Of a DNA stretch of 5,773 nucleotides, positions 1 through 5,766 are shown one piece after another. A program made the position numbers and the translations under genes. Positions within the stretch are counted from its first letter, which is position 1. Each line of letters begins with the position of its first letter. The stretch is from an uncultured Ruminococcus sp. (lineage in GTDB: Bacteria > Bacillota > Clostridia > Oscillospirales > Ruminococcaceae), in assembly GCA_937926145.1 (NCBI GenBank), contig CALANW010000079.1, positions 1-5,773 on the forward strand, written 5' to 3'. The notes beneath the pieces were generated by a model, which did no database searches, was not told where the DNA came from, and saw nothing but the letters and a program-made list of their open reading frames with translations.

Positions 1-173
1 AACGACTTTCAACTCGGGAGAATAACGCTTGATTTTAGCAAGCATTGATTTTGTGGGGACAAATCAAAAAATTGAGAGAAATAATCATTAAAGTATATGA
101 TAAACTATTGTTCATTAAGCAAATCATCTGCTTCGGAATCTCAATAAAAGCAAAAATACAAAATACAGAACAT
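1..173. other. Region downstream of the ABC operon, nothing firm
   Basis: I see no supported gene or clear terminator here. There are AT-rich hairpins (stems 45-51/61-67, 27-31/39-43 and 117-121/129-133) without a following T-run on the minus strand. Reading frame 1 of the plus strand is open from the left edge to a TGA at 46-48 (15 codons) and could be the tail of a converging gene, but it is too short to judge. Confidence 0.4.
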
Positions 174-1253
174 TCATCCTATTATAGAATCTGTTTTCCT
201 TAAACATAAAAGCAAATATATAAAAATCATTATTATAAATACAATAATCGAAATCATAAAGCTTGTTAATGTTACCGTATGCATACCGGTTATTTTTCCA
301 ACCGCAAACAATCCTGCAAAGGAAAAAACGCAAGCTACAAAAACTTCAAATATCTGCACACCAAGCAATATAACAAACATTTTTTTATTGTCAGCACCAA
401 GTATCTTATATTGAATATAGACCGGTTCATTTTTTTTGTATGTAAAATAGTTGCCGGAAAAATAACCAATTACAGAAATGATCAATATTACTATTCCAAA
501 CACAAGCAATGTTGCCATTTTGCTGTAGTTATATGATAAAGCATTATTAAGTTCAAATTGTACTGCATTTATATTTTTGTCCAATTCATTGATCTCGTTT
601 ATGGATTCATCAATGTTATTATTCTTTAATGTTAAAAAGATACAGTCCAGAGAGTGTTTATTAAGGCTGTCAAGTCTGCTGTTATCAAGTATCATAACAA
701 AAGAGCCGTTGGTCATTGCATTGCAAATATATTGTATGGTATTATTTTTTATAATACCGGCTATATACACCACAACGCCATTGTCAAGAGTATATAAATC
801 GCCCTCATGAAGAGTATCTGCCATATCTTCGGTTACAATAGCAGGTATTCCGTTGTCACAATCCTGAACAAGTGCATTTTTTTGTTCTTTTGAAAGGAAC
901 GCATTTTTTGATGTAAGTATGCTGTCTGAAACTGCGGCAATATAAATCTTATCAGCAATAACAGTATCACCGCTTTTTATATCAGAATAATAATATCTTG
1001 TATAAAATCCATCGTTTACATCTTCCATTTTCAAAATATCATCGTAATTATTGCCCGAATCAACAGGACAATAAACCGAAACAGCATTATCTGTATCAAC
1101 TCCTCCAAAGTACAGAATCGTTCCGACGTGGTCTTTAATAGATACCATACATAAATTAACGCAAACCAAAGCGAAGATCATTTGTACTATAACCATTATA
1201 ACAGCCGATAGATTTGACAATATTTCGGTTTTTATCAAAAATAAATTTTTCAT
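174..1253 (-). CDS. FtsX/MacB-like ABC transporter permease (second permease of the operon)
   Basis: This is a 359-aa membrane protein, last gene of the transporter operon. Four hydrophobic segments are visible at about residues 14-37, 244-266, 291-318 and 327-350. A region of about 205 residues between the first and second should lie outside the membrane. This one-plus-three topology is that of MacB/FtsX-type permeases. The stretch VYIQYKILGADNKKM (about 278-292), between segments 2 and 3, matches the cytoplasmic loop of the family that contacts the ATPase. The start is the ATG at 1253, which has AGGTGG six bases upstream. A TTG further upstream (1295) would keep the frame open but lies inside the preceding gene. 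The upstream permease's TAG stop overlaps this ribosome binding site, and only 10 bases separate the genes, so expression is probably coupled. The extracytoplasmic part has four cysteines and no domain I recognise. The substrate cannot be read from the sequence; export or resistance to a peptide or envelope-active compound is an inference from context. Confidence 0.88.
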   Translation of the reverse strand: MKNLFLIKTEILSNLSAVIMVIVQMIFALVCVNLCMVSIKDHVGTILYFGGVDTDNAVSVYCPVDSGNNYDDILKMEDVNDGFYTRYYYSDIKSGDTVIADKIYIAAVSDSILTSKNAFLSKEQKNALVQDCDNGIPAIVTEDMADTLHEGDLYTLDNGVVVYIAGIIKNNTIQYICNAMTNGSFVMILDNSRLDSLNKHSLDCIFLTLKNNNIDESINEINELDKNINAVQFELNNALSYNYSKMATLLVFGIVILIISVIGYFSGNYFTYKKNEPVYIQYKILGADNKKMFVILLGVQIFEVFVACVFSFAGLFAVGKITGMHTVTLTSFMISIIVFIIMIFIYLLLCLRKTDSIIG

Positions 1254-1263
1254 TTCAGTCCAC

Positions 1264-2409
1264 CTAAACCAGCTTTTTGCGAGCCGTTCTGACAATTATT
1301 TTTCTGCTTCCCAGCATTATTGATGCCATTGATATAGCAAAAACAATTATTGTATATTTGGTTCTTATTTCACACATGACATTTATTCTGCTCATTGCAT
1401 AGCTTATATATGGCAGTAAAATCAAGGCAATAATAAATGAAATGACAAAACAAGCTGCCAATTGAAAATACACTAAAAAAATCACTGTTCTTCTTTTAGC
1501 GCCAAGAACACGAAAAATATCAAGCATAGGCGATGTTTTTTCAATCAGAGCATTTATTACACTTAACATACTGCATACGCAAAATACTGCCGTTATTCCG
1601 CATATTACCAGTTCAGCCATTATAAAAAGTGCAATATCTACCGATGACGGTCCTATATCATGAAGATATATATTTCCCTCCGGATACAATACTTTACTTA
1701 TATTCTCTATCCACTTACCGCTGAGCTTGTTTTCGAAAATATATGATGTCATAAACAAGCCTTGAGCGGTATATCCGCAATCATTCAGATAGTTTTCAAA
1801 AAAAGAGAAAGGAACTATATAACTATCGTATTCACATCTGCCTATAACTATCAATTCAGTATTCAGACAGGATATGACATCACCATTTTTATATAATGAA
1901 TCATTTGGAACTATTATGTAATTTCCTGTCAGAATGTCCGGATACTTTTTCAAAATATCATCATGGGAATATCCCATTGAAACTTCAATAAACTCACAGA
2001 CATTGCTATATTTGTTACTAAACAGCGGATATGCCGATTCTATTTTCTCGTTTGATATATCTTCACCGTTTATCTTATCTATTATAAACTGACAATAGAT
2101 CTGTTCCGCCCCGATATAGTCATCTATACTCAGTTTGGGAAAGGGATCATCTTCTGAGCTTTCACTGCCTATAATATAACTTAATTGTTCTGCACTCAGT
2201 GGATGCCACGTTCCTGTATCAAGTACATAAGTCCTTTCCCTGCGTTTTTCCGTTTCGATTGATGGAAACACATCAGAACCTATAACAAAGGTTGAAATAT
2301 ACAATGCCAGTACTGATAAAAACATTGTTATTATCAGTAACAGCGTATATTTTATATCCTTTGTAAACCAATCTCTAAAGACCGATCTTAAAATATACAG
2401 CAATTTCAT
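1264..2409 (-). CDS. FtsX/MacB-like ABC transporter permease (first permease of the operon)
   Basis: This 381-aa permease has a transmembrane segment at about residues 21-43, an extracytoplasmic region of about 210 residues, then three more segments at about 257-285, 308-333 and 351-368. The motif DIFRVLGAKRRTVIFLV (about 297-313), between segments 2 and 3, is the classic FtsX/MacB coupling loop (compare 'lrvlGakrrqi'). The start is the ATG at 2409: it overlaps the ATPase stop in TAATG and has GAGGTG five bases upstream. An in-frame ATG at 2460 would add 17 residues but lies within the ATPase gene and was rejected. It probably pairs with the downstream permease as a heterodimer on an ATPase dimer, because the two are adjacent, similar in size and share topology but clearly differ in sequence. 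The extracytoplasmic region has five cysteines and is rich in acidic and aromatic residues; I recognise no named domain in it. The family role is mechanotransmission or export of peptides, lipids or antibiotics; which applies here is not visible. Confidence 0.9.
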   Translation of the reverse strand: MKLLYILRSVFRDWFTKDIKYTLLLIITMFLSVLALYISTFVIGSDVFPSIETEKRRERTYVLDTGTWHPLSAEQLSYIIGSESSEDDPFPKLSIDDYIGAEQIYCQFIIDKINGEDISNEKIESAYPLFSNKYSNVCEFIEVSMGYSHDDILKKYPDILTGNYIIVPNDSLYKNGDVISCLNTELIVIGRCEYDSYIVPFSFFENYLNDCGYTAQGLFMTSYIFENKLSGKWIENISKVLYPEGNIYLHDIGPSSVDIALFIMAELVICGITAVFCVCSMLSVINALIEKTSPMLDIFRVLGAKRRTVIFLVYFQLAACFVISFIIALILLPYISYAMSRINVMCEIRTKYTIIVFAISMASIMLGSRKIIVRTARKKLV

Positions 2410-3077
2410 TACGTCACCTCGCAAATTGTTCCATCGGTTATCCGGAATTTTCTGCGGCATATTTCAGCAACGGAATTATCATGAGTAACAATAACCACCG
2501 CTGTACCATTTCGATTAAGTTCAGCGAAAAGCTCTGTTATCTCTTTTGCCGTATTGCTGTCCAAAGCAGCCGTCGGTTCATCTGCAAGAATAAGATCGGG
2601 ATCGTTCACAATTGCTCTGGCAATAGCCACTCGCTGCCTCTGTCCGCCGGAAAGATCAGATGCAAGTCTGTCCCTGAAAGTAAGCATTCCAACTTGTTTA
2701 AGGGCGGAATCAACCTTTGCTTTTATGTCACAATATTTAACTTTTGTTCCCAAAAGAAGCGGATACGCCACATTTTCATAAACGGATTTATTGAAAAGCA
2801 AACCGAAATTTTGAAGAATAAATCCTATGGTTTCGTTGCGGAGCTTATTTTTATCGAGATTGATGACATTCTCACCGTTTATGTAGTATCCACCCTCAGT
2901 AGGCTCATCAAGGCAGCCGAGAATATGCAGCATTGTAGATTTACCGGATCCTGACACGCCCATTACGGAAATAAAATCATTACCGCTTATTTTCAAGTTT
3001 GCCTCCCGCAGGGCTACAACCTCACTAGAAGTAAACCTATTATATATTTTTGATGCCTTTTTCAGCTCAAATTCCAT
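2409..3077 (-). CDS. ABC transporter ATP-binding protein, MacB/LolD type
   Basis: This 222-aa cytoplasmic ATPase should power the two permeases encoded immediately downstream. All nucleotide-binding motifs are intact: Walker A GVSGSGKST (40-48), Q-loop Q89 in FILQNFGL, signature LSGGQRQRVAIARA (142-155), Walker B LILADEP with catalytic E167 (162-168), D-loop ALDS (171-174) and switch H199 in IVTHD. Length and motif spacing fit the compact MacB/LolD/FtsE group, which works with FtsX-fold permeases; ATPases of this type recur in bacterial antimicrobial-peptide resistance and lipoprotein-release systems. The start ATG has AAGGAG ten bases upstream. The stop codon shares one base with the first permease start (TAATG), which favours translational coupling. 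It is the first gene of its operon and is preceded by a 235-bp regulatory gap containing direct repeats and candidate promoters. Confidence 0.96.
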   Translation of the reverse strand: MEFELKKASKIYNRFTSSEVVALREANLKISGNDFISVMGVSGSGKSTMLHILGCLDEPTEGGYYINGENVINLDKNKLRNETIGFILQNFGLLFNKSVYENVAYPLLLGTKVKYCDIKAKVDSALKQVGMLTFRDRLASDLSGGQRQRVAIARAIVNDPDLILADEPTAALDSNTAKEITELFAELNRNGTAVVIVTHDNSVAEICRRKFRITDGTICEVT

Positions 3078-3120
3078 ATTATGATTTCTCCTTCATCACT
3101 TTATTATCCTGAAATATAGA

Positions 3121-3168
3121 ATTATATGATCTCATAATTAAAATAAATCCGATTTATCCAAAAGTCAA
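3121..3168 (-). promoter_or_regulatory. Candidate promoter region of the ABC transporter operon
   Basis: Two overlapping possibilities are visible on the minus strand. A perfect TATAAT (3121-3126) has no recognisable -35 at 16-18 bases and would start near 3114, 36 bases before the ATPase ATG. Alternatively TTGACT (3163-3168) lies 17 bases from TATTTT (3140-3145), which places the LytTR-like boxes just upstream of the -35. Each has one poor element, as expected of an activator-dependent promoter. I cannot choose between them. Confidence 0.5.
3143..3157. promoter_or_regulatory. 15-bp palindrome in the ABC operon promoter region
   Basis: ATAAATC (3143-3149) and GATTTAT (3151-3157) are perfect inverted complements around a single base. 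The palindrome lies between the direct repeats and the ATPase gene, upstream of the TATAAT and overlapping the alternative TATTTT element. It may be a second operator. Confidence 0.4.
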
Positions 3169-3171
3169 TGG

Positions 3172-3211
3172 ATTTGGTCTAACTTACAATAATTTGGTCA
3201 AACTTACAATA
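3172..3211. repeat. Tandem 20-bp direct repeat containing LytTR-like boxes
   Basis: Two adjoining 20-bp units (3172-3191 and 3192-3211) differ at one base. Read on the minus strand, they contain TAAGTTTGA (3198-3206) and TAAGTTAGA (3178-3186). Each matches 8 of 9 positions of the LytTR consensus [TA][AC][CA]GTTN[AG][TG]. Start-to-start distance is 20 bp, slightly shorter than the usual 21-22. The repeats lie upstream of candidate promoter elements for the ABC operon, so they are the best candidate binding site of the adjacent response regulator. A weak third unit (about 10 of 20 positions) may precede them at 3151-3170. Confidence 0.7.
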
Positions 3212-3264
3212 TTTTGCAATATACAGCAAAAACCGACAGCTTTTTCAGTACTCTTTGATAATTG

Positions 3265-3307
3265 AAAAGCACCTTGATTTTGGGCTGAAAACTCATAATC
3301 AAGGCGC
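3265..3307 (-). terminator. Rho-independent terminator after the kinase gene
   Basis: On the minus strand an 11-bp stem forms between 3307-3297 (GCGCCTTGATT) and 3279-3269 (AATCAAGGTGC), with one G-U pair in the RNA and a 17-base loop, followed by TTTT. It begins five bases after the kinase stop. The mismatch becomes a G-U pair only in the minus-strand transcript, which supports this orientation. The short T-run suggests it may be leaky. Confidence 0.7.
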
Positions 3308-3312
3308 TGTAA

Positions 3313-4614
3313 TTATATATCTTTTTTCGGTGGAATCGGAATAGTAATTTCGGATTTAAATACTTTTTCATTCACCTCTGTCTTGAATATGCCGTCATAC
3401 TTATCCACAGATGCTTGAATACTCGATAAGCCGATTCCCTCGTGATGTTCCTTAGTTGTCAGAAATGCTCTGCCCTTTGTTTTGCAGATTCCATTAAAGC
3501 TGTTTTCAAGATTTATAAGAAGGAAACCATTGAATTTGCTCACACTAAATATGATGTACTTATTTTGTCCTGCTTTTCTGCATGCTTCGATAGCATTGTC
3601 CCAAAGATTTGCAAAAACAGCAGTTATGTCAATATCGCTTATAAAATCCATATTTATTTCATCAACTGATACATCTACCCTGATCCCTTCCGATTTTGCC
3701 CTTGACATTTTCTGACTAAAAATTATTCCCATTATTCTGTTGGAACAGTGAAAACCGCAAAAAATCTTATCCATTTGCATATTAATATGATCTCGGTACT
3801 CTTTTGCTTTTTCAGCATCCTCTTTTTCCAAATCTTCCAACACATTCAGGTGCTTTTTTATGTCATGAATAATTGCACGTGATTCTTTGTATTTTTGTTC
3901 GGTTTCCTTATAGTTTTCAAGCTGCATTTCCTGAAGCTGCTTTATCATACAAAGTTCGTGTTCATATTGATATGACTTTGAAACTATGCTGAGTACATAT
4001 GTCAGAAACAGATTTATCAATAAAAATCCTAACAGCATAATTATCACATGAACTCCTCCCATTCTATTAGAGATCTGCGAAGAATAGGAAATAATTATCC
4101 ATGTTTCAAAAAAAGTAATAGAGATCATCAGCAAGGCAATTTTAAGCTGTACAGAGTTAAAGCTTATTTTTCGGACAAATAAAAGAAGCACTCTGTATGC
4201 GGTAAACAAAAGAATGATGTTCAACAGGTTGCTTCCCAACATAAGCTGATCGTTTGACAGAGTGCCTTCAAGGGTATTTCCCTCAACGACAGACCATATC
4301 AACACCGTAACTGCATCACAGCATAAAAAAATAAACCATATCAGTAAATTATATATCCAAACCTTTTTCCAGTCCGATTCATACATTATTAAGCATATTG
4401 CATTTATTGAAACATATGAGTAAACCATATTTACATATGGTTCATTTATCTGGCTGACCGCTATCATTAGCAATACAGCCATAAAAAAAGAGATTATGTA
4501 GTATTTCTTTCGATATTTTTCCCCGTACTGCTTATGAAAAATCAAAAAAGCAAATAGATTTATTGCCACCGAAACAAAGCAGTGACCTAATAATGATAAT
4601 AATTCCGTATTCAT
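3313..4614 (-). CDS. AgrC-like GHKL sensor histidine kinase
   Basis: This 433-aa membrane kinase is the sensor of a two-component pair with the upstream LytTR regulator. The N-terminal half has six or seven hydrophobic segments between about residues 4 and 212, as in AgrC-type receptors that detect extracellular peptides. A charged, probably coiled-coil linker (about 215-245) follows. The phosphoacceptor box is RAIIHDIKKHL with H250. The GHKL ATPase domain shows the N-box NLWDNAIEAC (336-345, N340) and G-box HEGIGLSS (391-398, G393 and G395). The start is the ATG at 4614, which has GAGGT about nine bases upstream. A GTG at 4629 overlapping the regulator stop (GTGA) is possible, but it lacks a clear Shine-Dalgarno site and would sit on the one serving the ATG. 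The regulator's stop codon lies at the edge of that ribosome binding site, so the genes are probably coupled. No AgrB or AgrD homologue is in the window, so the ligand is unknown. A hairpin terminator follows five bases after the stop. Confidence 0.93.
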   Translation of the reverse strand: MNTELLSLLGHCFVSVAINLFAFLIFHKQYGEKYRKKYYIISFFMAVLLMIAVSQINEPYVNMVYSYVSINAICLIMYESDWKKVWIYNLLIWFIFLCCDAVTVLIWSVVEGNTLEGTLSNDQLMLGSNLLNIILLFTAYRVLLLFVRKISFNSVQLKIALLMISITFFETWIIISYSSQISNRMGGVHVIIMLLGFLLINLFLTYVLSIVSKSYQYEHELCMIKQLQEMQLENYKETEQKYKESRAIIHDIKKHLNVLEDLEKEDAEKAKEYRDHINMQMDKIFCGFHCSNRIMGIIFSQKMSRAKSEGIRVDVSVDEINMDFISDIDITAVFANLWDNAIEACRKAGQNKYIIFSVSKFNGFLLINLENSFNGICKTKGRAFLTTKEHHEGIGLSSIQASVDKYDGIFKTEVNEKVFKSEITIPIPPKKDI

Positions 4615-4625
4615 TAAATTAAACC

Positions 4626-5354
4626 TCACAAGCTATTTCTTCTTGCAAATGCATGAATTTTATTCTTGAATTCTTCTTTTCTCTTTTGTGACAGCGGTAT
4701 TTCAAAGCCGTCCGTCATCTGTATTGTATACAGATTTTCCAATGTTCTGACGTGCTCAAGATTAATGATAAATGAAGCGTGAGGCATAAAAAACTGTCCC
4801 CTATCCAGTGAAGCCATAATTTCGGATATTGTACCATTTATCAATATTTCTCCTTTTGTTGTATGCATTAGTATTTTTCGCCTTATAGACTTGTCCTTTT
4901 CAAAATATATGATCTCCGACTTATTTTGCATGATCAATGCACCGTTATCCGCATAAATGTCCAGAAAAGAATGGGCATCACTAATTTTGTTTGACCGCAG
5001 GAGATCTCCGAGTACACGCTTAAAATCCTCATATTTAAAAGGTTTTATGATAAAATCAAAGGAATGAACAGAATGTGCGGGCATACTGTAATATGCAAAG
5101 CTTGTGATAAAGATGATCGGAATATCCATATCCTTTTTCCGTATTAGTGATGCAGTTTCTATTCCGTCCATTCCCGTCATCTGACCGTCCAAAAAAATAA
5201 TATCAAATTCTATTTCGGAGCTGACAAGTGTTTCTCCCTCATAAAATTTATAAATCTGCAAGTCAACACTATTCAATTTTCCATACGTCAAAATATGATT
5301 TTCAATATCATCTACTACCGAACGTTCGTCATCGCATATTGCAATTTTGACCAT
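4626..5354 (-). CDS. LytTR-family (AgrA/VirR-like) response regulator
   Basis: This 242-aa cytoplasmic regulator should be phosphorylated by the downstream kinase and bind DNA. The receiver domain (about 2-118) has the acidic pair D8-D9, phosphoacceptor D56 in IIFLDGQM, conserved T84/S85 and K104 in IIKPF, so it looks fully functional. The C-terminal LytTR domain (about 130-238) carries the characteristic FMPHASFIINLEHV (189-202) and IPLSQKRKEEFK (219-230) segments. LytTR proteins bind pairs of short direct repeats about two helical turns apart; such a pair lies upstream of the neighbouring ABC operon. The ATG at 5354 is preceded by GGAGGA with a 10-base spacing. The regulator gene comes before the kinase gene, the reverse of classic agrCA order. 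A strong extended -10 promoter lies just upstream and a divergent XRE regulator gene begins 186 bases away. Confidence 0.95.
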   Translation of the reverse strand: MVKIAICDDERSVVDDIENHILTYGKLNSVDLQIYKFYEGETLVSSEIEFDIIFLDGQMTGMDGIETASLIRKKDMDIPIIFITSFAYYSMPAHSVHSFDFIIKPFKYEDFKRVLGDLLRSNKISDAHSFLDIYADNGALIMQNKSEIIYFEKDKSIRRKILMHTTKGEILINGTISEIMASLDRGQFFMPHASFIINLEHVRTLENLYTIQMTDGFEIPLSQKRKEEFKNKIHAFARRNSL

Positions 5355-5389
5355 AATATTTAGTTCCTCCGAAGATTGTTTTTACACAA

Positions 5390-5418
5390 ATTATATCACA
5401 ATAAGATATAAATGTAAA
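5390..5418 (-). promoter_or_regulatory. Promoter of the two-component operon (extended -10)
   Basis: Read on the minus strand, TTTACA (5413-5418) is separated by 17 bases from TATAAT (5390-5395), with TG one base upstream of the -10 (TGATATAAT). Transcription should begin near 5383, leaving a leader of about 28 bases before the regulator ATG. The match is near-consensus, so basal expression is probably high without an activator. A perfect inverted repeat occupies the -10 and spacer. Confidence 0.75.
5391..5411. promoter_or_regulatory. Candidate operator: perfect inverted repeat within the two-component promoter
   Basis: TTATATC (5391-5397) and GATATAA (5405-5411) are perfect inverted complements separated by 7 bases. 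They cover most of the -10 and fill the spacer toward the -35. The position suits a repressor; which protein binds, if any, cannot be seen. AT-richness and the TATAAT itself raise the chance of coincidence. Confidence 0.35.
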
Positions 5419-5447
5419 CCACAAATCGAACCAATTATTATTATACA

Positions 5448-5477
5448 TCTTTAGAACTTTAAAATCAACTCTTTAGA
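5448..5477. repeat. Direct repeat TCTTTAGA, 22-bp period
   Basis: Two perfect copies of TCTTTAGA (5448-5455 and 5470-5477) lie exactly 22 bp apart, about two helical turns, in the divergent intergenic region upstream of both promoters. The second copy forms most of the left arm of the inverted repeat over the XRE -35. The first could be an auxiliary half-site. Confidence 0.5.
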
Positions 5478-5491
5478 TAGCTTATCAAAAG
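5471..5491. promoter_or_regulatory. Candidate operator: inverted repeat over the XRE gene -35
   Basis: The left arm CTTTAGATA (5471-5479) and right arm TATCAAAAG (5483-5491) flank GCT. The arms are inverted complements at 8 of 9 positions. The symmetry centre (5481) abuts the -35 hexamer (5482-5487), so a dimeric regulator here would block polymerase. Binding by the XRE protein is an inference from position. Confidence 0.5.
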
Positions 5492-5510
5492 AATTTTTTT
5501 GGTTTATACT
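5482..5510 (+). promoter_or_regulatory. Promoter of the XRE regulator gene
   Basis: TTATCA (5482-5487) is 17 bases from TATACT (5505-5510), giving a start near 5517 and a leader of about 24 bases. A TATAAT at 5510-5515 is an alternative -10 but has no good -35 partner. The -35 lies inside an inverted repeat that is a candidate operator. Confidence 0.6.
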
Positions 5511-5540
5511 ATAATTATAATAAAATATGAGGTAATAGAT

Positions 5541-5741
5541 ATGGAAATTGGTGAAAAATTATACTATTGGCGTAGCAGAAAAGACATAAGTATATACAAT
5601 TTGTCCAAAATCAGCGGAATTTCCGAAGGTCATATTAGAAATCTCGAAAACGGCAAAAAGCAGCCAACATTTAAAACTTTAGAAACCTTGGCTAACGCAC
5701 TTAATATTTCACTTTTAGGGCAATACCGCACAAACCATTGA
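5541..5741 (+). CDS. Small XRE-family helix-turn-helix transcriptional regulator
   Basis: This 66-aa protein is essentially a single Xre/Cro/SinR-type helix-turn-helix domain. IGEKLYYWRSRKDISIYNLSK leads into the turn at SGISEGHIRNLENG (about 25-38), followed by KKQPTFKTLETLANALNI (about 39-56). No sensor or partner domain is present, so it would act as a DNA-binding repressor or accessory regulator. The start is the ATG at 5541 with GAGGT seven bases upstream. An in-frame TTG at 5499 lies within the promoter itself and was rejected. It is divergent from the two-component operon. Its promoter carries an inverted repeat over the -35 element, which suggests autoregulation. Another promoter overlaps its stop codon, so it may not be cotranscribed alone with the next gene. 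Its target is inferred only. Confidence 0.92.
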   Translation: MEIGEKLYYWRSRKDISIYNLSKISGISEGHIRNLENGKKQPTFKTLETLANALNISLLGQYRTNH

Positions 5742-5766
5742 AAATCAGGAAGAAAAATGGTATAAT
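5738..5766 (+). promoter_or_regulatory. Rightward promoter overlapping the XRE stop codon
   Basis: TTGAAA (5738-5743) is 17 bases from a perfect TATAAT (5761-5766), with an extended -10 TGG in front. The -35 overlaps the TGA stop of the XRE gene (5739-5741). The start would fall near the right end of the window, so the transcript lies outside it. Confidence 0.65.

Noticed and set aside
1..48. Open frame from the left edge ending in TGA, a possible tail of a plus-strand gene
   Set aside because: Only 15 codons are visible and no domain can be recognised, so it cannot be separated from chance.
45..67. 7-bp hairpin considered as the terminator of the ABC operon
   Set aside because: The stem is all A/T except one pair, and on the minus strand the T-run precedes rather than follows it.
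35..115. A 26-codon minus-strand ORF ending in a Cys-containing tail (CPHKINAC), considered as a peptide-signal or bacteriocin gene
   Set aside because: There is no Shine-Dalgarno site in front of its ATG, no leader-type or double-glycine motif, and the length is easily reached by chance in AT-rich DNA.
2481..2954. 157-codon plus-strand open frame opposite the ATPase gene
   Set aside because: It is the antisense shadow of a gene with intact ABC motifs and has no coding character of its own.
3079..3135. An 18-codon minus-strand leader ORF just before the ATPase gene
   Set aside because: It has no ribosome binding site, and its ATG would lie at or upstream of the transcription starts predicted from the candidate -10 elements.
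4615..4629. GTG start for the kinase overlapping the regulator stop (GTGA)
   Set aside because: The ATG at 4614 has a well-placed GAGGT, whereas the GTG has no clear ribosome binding site. The overlap alone is attractive but weaker evidence.
5401..5480. GTT-containing 12-bp-spaced motifs on the minus strand upstream of the two-component promoter, considered as LytTR boxes
   Set aside because: They match the consensus poorly apart from one 8-of-9 copy, and their spacing is one helical turn rather than two, so autoregulation by the LytTR protein is not supported.
5747..5765. AGGAAG followed by ATG-GTA-TAA after the XRE gene, looking like a ribosome binding site with a tiny ORF
   Set aside because: The ORF is two codons long and its sequence is the -10 region of the outgoing promoter.
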